Shown here one piece after another: positions 13,168-21,054 of a stretch of 22,134 bases of DNA. The stretch is taken from the NCBI GenBank assembly GCA_900540405.1, contig UQFW01000022.1:1-22134 (forward strand), given 5' to 3'. Below the pieces are notes generated by a model. That model had not been told where the DNA came from and searched no databases. It saw nothing but the letters and a program-made list of their open reading frames with translations. Within the stretch, counting starts at the first letter, position 1, and the number at the start of each line of letters is the position of its first letter. Origin of the DNA: Candidatus Avelusimicrobium faecicola (GTDB lineage: Bacteria > Elusimicrobiota > Elusimicrobia > Elusimicrobiales > Elusimicrobiaceae). The translations under genes and the position numbers were made by a program.

Positions 13168-14422
13168 AATTTTCCACCACTTTCATAATTTTATCCGTCG
13201 CACCCTTAAAACTTAACGCGGTTTTACGGGCTTTGGCGCTCATGTCGCGGCGCAGAGGTTCGTCCTCCAGCAGCCTTAACACGGTACTCTTAAAATTGGT
13301 CGGGTTGACCAGCGTTCCCCCCCCTTGGGTCAACAGGGCGCGGGCCGTATCGGGCGTGTTAAAAAAGCTCTGCCCAAATAGCACCGCTTTACCCAAAATA
13401 GCCGGCTCCAGCAAGTTATGCGCCCCGCGCGGGGCAATAGAGCCGCCCACAAAAGTAAGCGCGGCACAAGTGTATAAAGATTGTAAAAAGCCCATTACGT
13501 CCGCGCATAAAATATCGCACGGAACCGCTTTTTGGCTCATCATAGCGTAATTCAGACGGCTGTTTTTCAGGTTTTGCTCAATTTCCTGGCGGCGCTCCAA
13601 ATGGCGCGGGGCAAAAATAATTTTGAGCCCTTGTTTGATAAGTTGCGGGGCCGCCGCCAGTAAAATTTCTTCTTCCAGCGGGTGCGTACTGCCGCATACC
13701 AAAACAGGGCTGTTTTCCCACCCTAATTCGGCCACCAATTTTTTGACTTCGTCCACGCGGGAAGGCGTGTCGCTTAGCGTATCATACTTTACATTCCCGC
13801 AGACGGTAATTTTGGCGTTTTCCACCCCCAAACCGGCATAGCGGCGGGCATCTTCCGGCGTTTGCAAAGCGGCAAAGGCGGCCTGACCTAATAAGCGGGT
13901 AAACAAGGGACGCACCAACTTGTACGCGCGGGTGCTTTTTTCGGAAATGCGCGCATTAACAAGCGCAAACGGCACGCCGTTTTGGCGGGCGGCTTCCAAC
14001 ATATTGGGCCAAATTTCCCGCTCCACCACAAACAAGCGGTACGGGTGAGCCTTGCGGATAAAAGCGCGCGTAAGCGGGTAAAAATCAAGCGGAGCGAGCA
14101 GGGCGGCATCAATATCCGCATTTTTGGCGGCGGTGGCTTGCCCGGCGGCCGTAGAAGTAGTGACTAAAATAGGTTTTTTATAAAATTCTTTCAGGCGCTT
14201 AATCAGCCCTTTAACGGAGTTGACTTCCCCCACGCTTGCGCAGTGGAGCCAAATGGCATTTTGGGGCAGACAAGCGGGAGCTTCCAAAGCGAAACGCTCT
14301 TTGAGTTCCCGGGTAAGGTGTTTGAGTACGCGGCGGCGGGGCGAAAACAAAAAGCCGAACAACACTCCCAGTGCCGCAAATGGAAAAGCTAAATTAGTTA
14401 GCAGGAGTAAAAATTTTCCCAT
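13148..14422 (-). CDS. waaA: Kdo transferase WaaA (3-deoxy-D-manno-octulosonate transferase)
   Basis: 424 residues, the normal length of the GT30 enzyme that attaches Kdo from CMP-Kdo to lipid A precursor at the inner-membrane face. An N-terminal membrane anchor (about residues 4-26) is followed by a basic stretch. The acceptor domain holds WLHCASVGEVNSVKGL with the catalytic-type Glu66, then TTSTAAGQ. A motif VEREIWPNML stands where most relatives have ETE(L/I)WPN. The second domain shows VCGSTHPLEEE, IIFAPRHLERR, FVGGSIAPRGAHNLLEPA and GQSFFN. It overlaps the downstream GT9 gene. Its ATG lacks a clear Shine-Dalgarno (only GGAA three bases away) and TATAAT boxes lie 6-17 bp upstream, suggesting a very short or absent leader. 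Confidence 0.95.
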   Translation of the reverse strand: MGKFLLLLTNLAFPFAALGVLFGFLFSPRRRVLKHLTRELKERFALEAPACLPQNAIWLHCASVGEVNSVKGLIKRLKEFYKKPILVTTSTAAGQATAAKNADIDAALLAPLDFYPLTRAFIRKAHPYRLFVVEREIWPNMLEAARQNGVPFALVNARISEKSTRAYKLVRPLFTRLLGQAAFAALQTPEDARRYAGLGVENAKITVCGNVKYDTLSDTPSRVDEVKKLVAELGWENSPVLVCGSTHPLEEEILLAAAPQLIKQGLKIIFAPRHLERRQEIEQNLKNSRLNYAMMSQKAVPCDILCADVMGFLQSLYTCAALTFVGGSIAPRGAHNLLEPAILGKAVLFGQSFFNTPDTARALLTQGGGTLVNPTNFKSTVLRLLEDEPLRRDMSAKARKTALSFKGATDKIMKVVENYERQSA

Positions 14423-14428
14423 ATTTCC

Positions 14429-14439
14429 ATTATATTATA
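14429..14439 (-). promoter_or_regulatory. Overlapping TATAAT boxes next to the waaA start
   Basis: Two overlapping perfect TATAAT hexamers (14429-14434 and 14434-14439) on the minus strand. The outer one has a weak TTTAAT -35 17 nt away (14457-14462). The expected transcript start is within a few bases of the waaA ATG. Confidence 0.5.
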
Positions 14440-14479
14440 TTAACGGGAGCGCGTGCATTAAAAAGCGCATTTTGGGCCG

Positions 14480-14508
14480 AAAAAACAGGAGCCCCCGCAG
14501 GGGCTCCC
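14480..14508 (-). terminator. Intrinsic terminator after the AsmA-like gene
   Basis: GGAGCCCC (14488-14495) pairs perfectly with GGGGCTCC (14500-14507) around a CGCA loop, followed on the minus strand by TGTTTTTT. It separates the AsmA-like gene from waaA. Confidence 0.9.
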
Positions 14509-14530
14509 GGTTATTTGGTTTGAAAAACAA

Positions 14531-16726
14531 CTATTTGGCAGGGGTTGATTTTGCACCTGCATTTTTGGATTTTTTGAATAACCCGCCAATGCCTTTTAAG
14601 GTGCTTTTTACGGTATCCACCCCGTTTTGGGCCACTTTGCCGGTGGTTTTTACGGCGCCGGTGGCTACGTTCCCGGCGGTGGAAGCCGTACCGCTAACCA
14701 CTTTGCCCGGCGTTTTATAGTTGAGGATTCCCCCCACCAGCGAGCCCACCGTATTTAACACATCCAGTTTGCCCTTGGGGTTATCCAGCGTGCCGGTAAT
14801 TTTCATTATAATCGGCGTTTGGCTGGTCAGCACGGTGGCGGAAACTTTCATATTAATATCATTTTTCGGGAAGTCTACCGTTCCGCTTCCGTTTACATTG
14901 GTTAATTTGGATACCAAACTGGTTTTATCCACATTCATAACCCCGTTTACAAAGGTGTATTTCCCCTCTGCCGAGGAAAAGGTAATTTGCCCTTTTTTGG
15001 CGGAGTTTTCGGCCGGGAAAATTTCCACATTCAGCGCTTTGCCCACCTTGTTTACCAGGGTAATGGGCAAGAGTAAAATTTTAACGATTTTAGTGTCTTT
15101 TACCAAGGAGTCCAAATCCGTAATGGCGCCCGGTTTCAAGGTAAAATCCACCTGTCCGTTGGCTTTATCCATCGCGGCGCTGACGCGGGTTAAATCCGCA
15201 TTTATGTTAAAGCCCTCTGCGGTAAAATACGGTACTTTAATGGCCCCTATTTTTACGTTGGCTTTAATGTTCATCAGCATTTGGGAGCCGTCTTGCGCGG
15301 CGGGTGCGGCCTGCGTTTGGGCGGAAGGTTGCTCGCCGGCTTGTTCTTCATCCGCCGCCGGGAATTTGTCCAAGGTCAGTTTGGAAAGGTCCAAATTCAA
15401 CCCTAAATTCAGCACGTCTTTGATGTTTTTGTACGAGAAAGACGACGTAAACTTTTCCCCGTTAAAAAGCCCGGTCAAAACAGGGCAGGAAATATCATCC
15501 AGCGAGGTTATTTTAATTGCACCGTTTAAGGTTTTGAGCGTAAATACATCATACAGCGCGCTTACATTTTTAAGCACCACGGAGCCGGAAACATCTTTGC
15601 CGTCTTTTTTATCCGTAGCGGTGAACGAGCCGGTAATTTCCCCTTCCGGCTTAAAATCCGCCACGGAAGACGTCATTTGCACGATTTCCCCCAAGTGCAA
15701 GGCCAAATTGCCTTTTACCTGATACACCGGGTTAGCCGCGCCCCAGCCCGCCGTGCCGGAGGCCGTAAAGCCGGAGTTTAACACCGCCAGTTTGAGTTGG
15801 CGGATGTCCGCCGTGCTTTTATCCAAATCGGCCGCCGCGTTTACTTTTACCGTAATTTCCGGCAAGGAAAATTCCGGCAAATCGGGCAGAAAATCCGCAA
15901 ACGTTCGTTGGTTCAGGCCGGATAAAGTACCCGTCAAATCCACTTCCGGCGCGGCAAAGTTTTTAACTTGCCCTTTGAGCAAAAAGCGCATATTTTTGTA
16001 TTGGGCGGTAATGGCTTTGATGTTTACATAGGCTTGCGGCAAATCCAAATTGGCCAGATTGACCGCCGTATCCACCGTGACCGGCACCGAGGCAGATAAA
16101 TCCCCCTCCTGATAAGCCGTAGTGAATTGGATTTTTAACGAGAATATTTTTTTAAGGTCAAAATCCCGTATTTTTAAGTTCAGTTTGTTTACCGCGGCGG
16201 ACATGCCCGTTTGCAAATCTTTATAGGAAAACGCACAGTTGTTAATGTTAATTTGCCCGGCAGTTAAATCCAAACCCAACGCTTCATCCGCGCTGGCGGA
16301 GTCGTCCGCCGGAGCGTCTTGTTGGGCCGTTGGGGCCGCCAGGAGCGAATCAAAATTAAAAGAGCCGTCTTTTTGTTTGATTACATTAACGGCAAGGCCG
16401 TCTAAAGAAACGGTGCGGATTTCCACCTTTTTTTGCAGTAGCGGCAGGAGTGCCACTTTTACTTGCAGTTTATCCGCTTTTATAAAGGTTCCTTGGGCGA
16501 ATGTTTCCGCTTCCGAAAGGGCAAAATCGGTCAACGTGACCCCGATTAAGTTAAAAGAAACCTTGTCAAAGGCAATTTCCCGGTGGAAATTATCTTTGGC
16601 ATAGCTGACGGCCATGGCCTTGAGCTTTTGGGGCGGATACATTACTTTTAAGGTAATTAATCCGGCCCCCAGCAGGGCAACACCAAGTACCCCGCAAATA
16701 AAAATCCATTTGAGTAGTTTTTTCAT
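14531..16726 (-). CDS. AsmA-like envelope protein
   Basis: 731 residues with one N-terminal membrane anchor (about 7-27) and a long beta-rich region outside the inner membrane. The opening YPPQKLKAMAVSYAKDNFHREIAFDKVSFNL is typical of AsmA-family proteins, as are IKADKLQVKVALLPLL and VSLDGLAVNVIKQKDGSFNFDSLL. The C-terminal part carries the AsmA_2-type segment (ANGQVDFTLKPG, NVNGSGTVDFPKNDINMKVSAT, ITGTLDNPKGKLDV). Two Ala/Gln/Asp-rich linkers (about 130-150 and 455-480) look disordered. AsmA/TamB-like proteins are linked to lipid transport and outer-membrane homeostasis; the specific role here is not shown. No Shine-Dalgarno precedes the ATG; a TATAAT box ends 6 bp upstream. Confidence 0.85.
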   Translation of the reverse strand: MKKLLKWIFICGVLGVALLGAGLITLKVMYPPQKLKAMAVSYAKDNFHREIAFDKVSFNLIGVTLTDFALSEAETFAQGTFIKADKLQVKVALLPLLQKKVEIRTVSLDGLAVNVIKQKDGSFNFDSLLAAPTAQQDAPADDSASADEALGLDLTAGQININNCAFSYKDLQTGMSAAVNKLNLKIRDFDLKKIFSLKIQFTTAYQEGDLSASVPVTVDTAVNLANLDLPQAYVNIKAITAQYKNMRFLLKGQVKNFAAPEVDLTGTLSGLNQRTFADFLPDLPEFSLPEITVKVNAAADLDKSTADIRQLKLAVLNSGFTASGTAGWGAANPVYQVKGNLALHLGEIVQMTSSVADFKPEGEITGSFTATDKKDGKDVSGSVVLKNVSALYDVFTLKTLNGAIKITSLDDISCPVLTGLFNGEKFTSSFSYKNIKDVLNLGLNLDLSKLTLDKFPAADEEQAGEQPSAQTQAAPAAQDGSQMLMNIKANVKIGAIKVPYFTAEGFNINADLTRVSAAMDKANGQVDFTLKPGAITDLDSLVKDTKIVKILLLPITLVNKVGKALNVEIFPAENSAKKGQITFSSAEGKYTFVNGVMNVDKTSLVSKLTNVNGSGTVDFPKNDINMKVSATVLTSQTPIIMKITGTLDNPKGKLDVLNTVGSLVGGILNYKTPGKVVSGTASTAGNVATGAVKTTGKVAQNGVDTVKSTLKGIGGLFKKSKNAGAKSTPAK

Positions 16727-16732
16727 ATTTTA

Positions 16733-16738
16733 ATTATA
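16733..16738 (-). promoter_or_regulatory. TATAAT box abutting the AsmA-like start
   Basis: A perfect -10 hexamer on the minus strand ending 6 bp from the ATG at 16726, so transcription would start at or next to the A of the ATG. The -35 position falls in the T tract of the preceding terminator and shows no good match. Confidence 0.45.
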
Positions 16739-16753
16739 TCAATTTGGGGGCAT

Positions 16754-16791
16754 AAAAAGGCCGCCCTAAAAGGGGTTAATTTTTAGGGCGG
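16754..16791 (-). terminator. Intrinsic terminator after the YkvA-like gene
   Basis: A perfect 11-bp stem (16761-16771 with 16781-16791) and 9-nt loop, followed on the minus strand by CCTTTTTATG. It ends the Na/Pi transporter-ykvA unit. Confidence 0.88.
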
Positions 16792-16807
16792 GTATATAAA
16801 AAGCGGC

Positions 16808-17134
16808 TTACTTTTCGTCACGCTCCACGCGGGTGGCCTCCACATCCACCACCGTTTCATCCGGTTTTGGCTGGGCCACCGCATTACGGTAGGCGCTTAA
16901 ATCTTTCTTCCACAAGGCAAGCACCAGTACAATAAATGCGCCGTCATCGGCTATGCCCAGTAGCGGCAGGACATCCGGCAACAGGTCCACCGGGCTGACT
17001 ACATATACCAAACACGCCAGCGTGCTTAAAACGCTAATCCACGGGAATTTGTATTTCCCGCGCAACACCGCCCACCCCATAGAAAAAAACGTGCGGATAT
17101 ATCCGGCCGTTTCTTGCGGATTTGCAGTTGCCAT
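16808..17134 (-). CDS. YkvA/DUF1232 family membrane protein
   Basis: A 108-residue protein with the DUF1232 signature YVVSPVDLLPDVLPLLGIADDGAFIVL (about residues 44-70), in which a membrane segment is followed by the conserved SPxDLxPD and DD motifs, plus a flanking hydrophobic segment. The C-terminus is hydrophilic and charged (VVDVEATRVERDEK). The family is widespread but its function is unknown. AGGGAG precedes the ATG. It starts 1 bp after the Na/Pi-cotransporter stop codon and is probably its translational partner. Confidence 0.9.
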   Translation of the reverse strand: MATANPQETAGYIRTFFSMGWAVLRGKYKFPWISVLSTLACLVYVVSPVDLLPDVLPLLGIADDGAFIVLVLALWKKDLSAYRNAVAQPKPDETVVDVEATRVERDEK

Positions 17135-17135
17135 A

Positions 17136-18905
17136 TTATTTGCTCCCTTGGGCGGCGGCCAACTTGCTGGAATGTTCCGGCGCGCGGGCCCCTAAAATGT
17201 TTTCCGTCACGCGCAAGGCGTAATCGCCCATGCGTTCAAAGTTATTCAAAATATCCGCATAAGCCGTAATAAAGTCCGGGCTGGCTTCTTCCCCTTCGTA
17301 ATAGCGGGTGCTGCGGTCTTTGAGCAGTTGCTTTCTTAACGCATTGAGTTTTTCTTCCCGCTGGGCGGCCAGAATTAACATTTCGCTGGTTTCTTTTTGG
17401 GATTCCGCCGTGGGGTGCTGTACAAACACAATGGCTTTGCGGGTGGCGCGGGTAATTTCTTTCGTCAATTTGGCAATTTCTTCTATATTATCCACATCCG
17501 CTTGCGAAAACGCATTTTTACCATGGAATTTTTCCAAAATACGCGCAATTTTTTCCCCGCAGTCGCCCATGCGTTCAATGTTATTAATCACATCAAATAA
17601 AGACATGGTGTGCATAACGGAATCGCGCGACAGGTTGCCGTGGGTCAGCTGGGTTAAATAAATGTTGATTTTGTGTTCCAAAATGTCGGTCGTTTTTTCG
17701 GCCTCTTTGGCGTCTTCAATCAGCCGGGAGAACATTTTGTCGTCATCAATTTTTACGGCGTGCATAACCTTATCGGTCATTTTAGTCACAAAGCTCATCA
17801 TGCGTTCCACTTCGTTGCGTACGGCTACCAACGCCAGTTCCGGCGTGTTGGCAAAGCGGGTGGATAAGAAAATAAGCTCCGTGGATTTGTTGTCTTCCCG
17901 TTTGTTTTTGGGGATAATCAGCAAGGTTAGTTTAGCCAGTTGCTTTAACAGCGGCAACATCAGCAGTGTATTTAAGACGTTAAACACCGTGTGGAAGGCA
18001 GATATGTGATACGGCAACACCGCCGTCAAATTGGTGGGGTCTTTTACATAGGGGTTTCCGGGCACTAACCAATCTACAAAATGGATAAAATGCTTAAAAA
18101 TCAGCGTGACCCACAACACGCCAATCGCGTTGAATAAAAAGTGCCCCACGGCGGCGCGGCGGGCCGTGTTGTTCGCACCGATAGCCGCCAAGTTGGCGGT
18201 AATGGTCGTGCCGATATTTTCCCCCAGTACCAAAGCGCACGAGGTGGGAAAGTCAATAATCCCGGCGGCGGCGCAGGTAAGCGTCATAGCCATTACGGCG
18301 CTGGACGATTGCAAAATAACGGTTAAAATGGTACCGCTGAAAATGAGCGTGACTAAATTAAACAGGTTGTCCGGGCGGAATTTGGCAATCCAGGCCACTA
18401 CTTGCGGGTTTTGGGCAAAATCGGCCGGAATGGTGTTTTTCATTAAGTCCAAGCCCAAGAACAAAAGCCCAAAGCCCACCAGGGCTTCCCCCATGCGGCG
18501 CAGCATAGGCGGGCGCGGGATAAACTGCACAAAGAACCCCACCGCAATAACCGGCAAAGCAAACAGGGAAATTTGAATTTTGAACCCGAACAAGCTGACA
18601 ATCCAGGCCGTCATGGTGGTACCGATATTGGCCCCGAAAATAACGCCTAAAGACTGGTACAGGTTCAGTAGCCCCGCGCTGGCAAACCCCACCACCATGA
18701 CCGTGGTGGCACTGGAGGATTGAATCAGCGACGTCACTAACATACCGCACGCGGTAGCCGCAAAGCGGTTGGTGGTAGCTATGCCTAAAAGTTGGCGCAT
18801 ACGCTCGCCGGATACTTTTTGCAAGCCGTCGCTCATCATTTTCATACCGGTTAGGAAAATGGCCAGGCCACCCAGTAAGTTGAGCAATATAAGCATGGTG
18901 TGCAT
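17136..18905 (-). CDS. Na/Pi cotransporter family protein with C-terminal PhoU-like domain
   Basis: 589 residues. The membrane half (about 1-340) carries two inverted-repeat halves, each with a QSSS motif (residues 62-65 and 199-202) and a G(A/E)NIGTT motif (91-97 and 229-235), the hallmark of NptA/YjbB-type sodium-phosphate cotransporters. The soluble half (about 355-570) is helical and PhoU-like, with pairs of NxxERMGD motifs (NNIERMGDCGEK and NNFERMGDYALR). It likely moves phosphate across the inner membrane; the direction is not determinable from sequence. AAGGAG lies 11 nt before the ATG at 18905. It is followed by the YkvA-like gene. Confidence 0.95.
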   Translation of the reverse strand: MHTMLILLNLLGGLAIFLTGMKMMSDGLQKVSGERMRQLLGIATTNRFAATACGMLVTSLIQSSSATTVMVVGFASAGLLNLYQSLGVIFGANIGTTMTAWIVSLFGFKIQISLFALPVIAVGFFVQFIPRPPMLRRMGEALVGFGLLFLGLDLMKNTIPADFAQNPQVVAWIAKFRPDNLFNLVTLIFSGTILTVILQSSSAVMAMTLTCAAAGIIDFPTSCALVLGENIGTTITANLAAIGANNTARRAAVGHFLFNAIGVLWVTLIFKHFIHFVDWLVPGNPYVKDPTNLTAVLPYHISAFHTVFNVLNTLLMLPLLKQLAKLTLLIIPKNKREDNKSTELIFLSTRFANTPELALVAVRNEVERMMSFVTKMTDKVMHAVKIDDDKMFSRLIEDAKEAEKTTDILEHKINIYLTQLTHGNLSRDSVMHTMSLFDVINNIERMGDCGEKIARILEKFHGKNAFSQADVDNIEEIAKLTKEITRATRKAIVFVQHPTAESQKETSEMLILAAQREEKLNALRKQLLKDRSTRYYEGEEASPDFITAYADILNNFERMGDYALRVTENILGARAPEHSSKLAAAQGSK

Positions 18906-18931
18906 AAAACAAAAGACTCCTTTTTTGAATA

Positions 18932-18964
18932 TAAAAAAAGAGGGAGCAAATAACTGCGCCCTCT
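18932..18964 (-). terminator. Intrinsic terminator after the 271-aa membrane protein gene
   Basis: AGAGGG (18939-18944) pairs with CCCTCT (18959-18964), with a T run of seven on the minus-strand side. It overlaps the leader of the Na/Pi transporter gene, separating it from the membrane-protein pair. Confidence 0.75.
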
Positions 18965-18970
18965 AACAAA

Positions 18971-19786
18971 TTAACGGTTTTGGGTAGTTTCTGTCAGTGC
19001 GTGGTAAATCTCAGAGGCACTGCCTAAGCCTATCATGCCGTTTAGTACGGCAATAGGTAGGGAAAACAACCACATCACTACCATCCCCAACCAAAGGGAT
19101 ATTAAATAAAGCGGGGTCAGTAATACCTGTATGATACCCGTTGCCAGGCCCAACAGCATAATGGCTATACCGCTTACAATACAAAGTAAAAGCGTGTGGC
19201 AGGTGCGGCCTTTTAATAAACGGTACACATACACCGGGGCATTCCACACCGTGGTATGGCTCAACGCCACCGCATAGAGGGAAAACGCCACATATACCGC
19301 CAGCACTACTACCAATACCAGCATAATTAAACCGGCTAATATAGCAAAAACAATGGAAGCGGTGGAAGAAATAAAATAAATCCCCACCCCAATTAAGGTC
19401 AGCACGATTGCCAACAGCACCGCCGCCGCCCATACCAAAAGAGTGACGTAAATAGTTGCGCCCAAAACGGCCCATACTTTATGCCACGCGGCTTTGAGGG
19501 CTTCTTTCCAGGTAAGCAGGTTGCCTTCGCGGGCGGTTTCCATGGTGATTAAAGAGGCCGTCATAATGATTATGCCGATAAACGCCGAACACAAAGACCA
19601 TATTGTATATCCGATAGGGTGGTCCTGCATATTCTGCCCGAACGGCGTGGCCCCCAGGCATACCACGGATAAAAGCAAAATAAGCGCTTGCCCGCCGCCG
19701 ATAATCTGCACGAGCGGAAGCGCCGCTTTGCGAACAGTTTGCAACGTATTATGAACCAATGCACGAACGGTTAAGTTTTCTTCCAT
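18971..19786 (-). CDS. Polytopic membrane protein of unknown function (271 aa)
   Basis: About six hydrophobic segments (near residues 27-45, 60-80, 105-130, 133-165, 200-222 and 228-250) with short polar ends. The pattern of long strongly hydrophobic helices with an amphipathic segment (WKEALKAAWHKVWAVLGA) between the second and third resembles membrane domains of the DUF975/glycerophosphodiesterase-membrane-domain type, but no diagnostic motif is present. It starts 5 bp after the upstream 393-aa membrane protein gene, with GAGG inside the end of that gene, so the two are co-translated. Confidence 0.8.
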   Translation of the reverse strand: MEENLTVRALVHNTLQTVRKAALPLVQIIGGGQALILLLSVVCLGATPFGQNMQDHPIGYTIWSLCSAFIGIIIMTASLITMETAREGNLLTWKEALKAAWHKVWAVLGATIYVTLLVWAAAVLLAIVLTLIGVGIYFISSTASIVFAILAGLIMLVLVVVLAVYVAFSLYAVALSHTTVWNAPVYVYRLLKGRTCHTLLLCIVSGIAIMLLGLATGIIQVLLTPLYLISLWLGMVVMWLFSLPIAVLNGMIGLGSASEIYHALTETTQNR

Positions 19787-19791
19787 AGCAA

Positions 19792-20973
19792 TTACCTCTT
19801 GGATAGTTTAATGTTGTCCGGGCCGTTGTCCTGCTGTTTATGGGCCGAGTGTTCTTTTTGTTTCTCTAGTATTTCCTGATTTTTGGCCATTTCGGCCGCC
19901 ATATCATCATCAAACAAAATGGTAGGCATACGGTCTTCTTCCTGGTGCATGTATTGTTGCACTTTGGCATTATCCGGCGCATACACCTGGTCCAAATGCT
20001 GAAGGGTAGCATTTTGCATGTGTTTATCGTCGGACGAAACTGTAGCTTTTAACATGCCCACTTGGGCATCGGGGGCAATAATATCCTGCGTGGGGGCCTG
20101 CACCGGCATCCCCGCGCTGACGGGCAACACCGTAGAAACGGATTCTTGTTCCAAAATAGCCGCATCTTCCAACTCAAAACTGGCGCGGTTGTAGCCGTAA
20201 TCCAAATTCAAGAAAAGCAGTGTTTTGGCGGTAAACGCGCAGTAAAGCATAAAAACCCACACCACGCCCACTACTAAAAACACCCCATACCAACCGACGG
20301 TCAGGTGGGTAATATCAAAAGATTCGGCCCCAAAAAGCGGAATCCCTATTACCAAGGCCAGCGCGCACAACAGAGCGGCCACCGCAGGCAATATGTAAAT
20401 GGAAAGCAACATAATAGCCGTAGTAAAATAACGGTTAAAAACTAAATCCACACTATATTTAATGGCCGAAATGGGGTTTTCCCCGCGCAAAGCCAACGCT
20501 TGTGCGGTAAAAGCAGTAGGCAGGGTAATAAAGAAAAACGACGCCAACACCCCCAGGCCGGAAAGCAAGGCGGAATTGGTGAGCTTAAATATCCAAAGAG
20601 TAATCAGAGAAGCTAACCAAATTAATATAGAAGACAACAAAAAATAAAACGCAGGGAAAAGCGCCCGGCTGAAACACTGCGGCAGGGAGGTGCCCTCTTT
20701 ATTGGCGCGGGCGGCTATCAAATTTACAACCGTACACGGGACAATGCAGCGCGTCATATACACTATAAAAAGCACCATTAAAAAAGCGCCCAACATCATC
20801 AAAACTTGGCCGAACAAAAGCCTGCCTAAAAAGCCTAAAACCACACACGCAACCAGATAAAACAGTGCAAGCAGAACACAGCCCAATACCAGTGAGCCAA
20901 AGGTGCTATTGGCTAATTTGAAGGCTTCTATCCAAAGAGTAAACAAATTAAAAGGTTTTTTCTTAAAATCCAT
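19792..20973 (-). CDS. Polytopic membrane protein with cytoplasmic C-terminal tail (393 aa)
   Basis: No named family is recognised. The frame opens at a GTG (20988), but the ATG at 20973 has GGAG 7 nt before it and is chosen. About six hydrophobic segments lie within residues 20-280. A helical amphipathic piece (NPISAIKYSVDLVFNRYF) precedes the fifth; such a segment also occurs in its 271-aa neighbour. The last 115 residues are hydrophilic, Gln/Asp/Glu-rich and probably disordered (HQEEDRMPTILFDDDMAAEM, ending in Lys/Arg). The unit carries its own extended -10 promoter. A shared superfamily with the downstream protein is plausible and would fit a heteromeric membrane complex. Confidence 0.8.
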   Translation of the reverse strand: MDFKKKPFNLFTLWIEAFKLANSTFGSLVLGCVLLALFYLVACVVLGFLGRLLFGQVLMMLGAFLMVLFIVYMTRCIVPCTVVNLIAARANKEGTSLPQCFSRALFPAFYFLLSSILIWLASLITLWIFKLTNSALLSGLGVLASFFFITLPTAFTAQALALRGENPISAIKYSVDLVFNRYFTTAIMLLSIYILPAVAALLCALALVIGIPLFGAESFDITHLTVGWYGVFLVVGVVWVFMLYCAFTAKTLLFLNLDYGYNRASFELEDAAILEQESVSTVLPVSAGMPVQAPTQDIIAPDAQVGMLKATVSSDDKHMQNATLQHLDQVYAPDNAKVQQYMHQEEDRMPTILFDDDMAAEMAKNQEILEKQKEHSAHKQQDNGPDNIKLSKR

Positions 20974-21007
20974 ATAGGCTCCGTACACACGGCTTATTAT
21001 TAGAAAT

Positions 21008-21016
21008 ATTATAGCA
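21008..21016 (-). promoter_or_regulatory. Extended -10 promoter of the membrane protein pair
   Basis: TGCTATAAT on the minus strand, the same nonamer as at the secG promoter, 35 bp before the chosen ATG; a clear -35 is lacking. Confidence 0.6.
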
Positions 21017-21054
21017 ATAAACCGTCACAAATTCACGCATTTTTTATACGCTTG

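Noticed and set aside
14721..15722. Plus-strand open frame of 333 codons opposite the AsmA-like gene
   Set aside because: Antisense shadow of a gene with clear domain features; Ser/Leu-rich composition is typical of such shadows.
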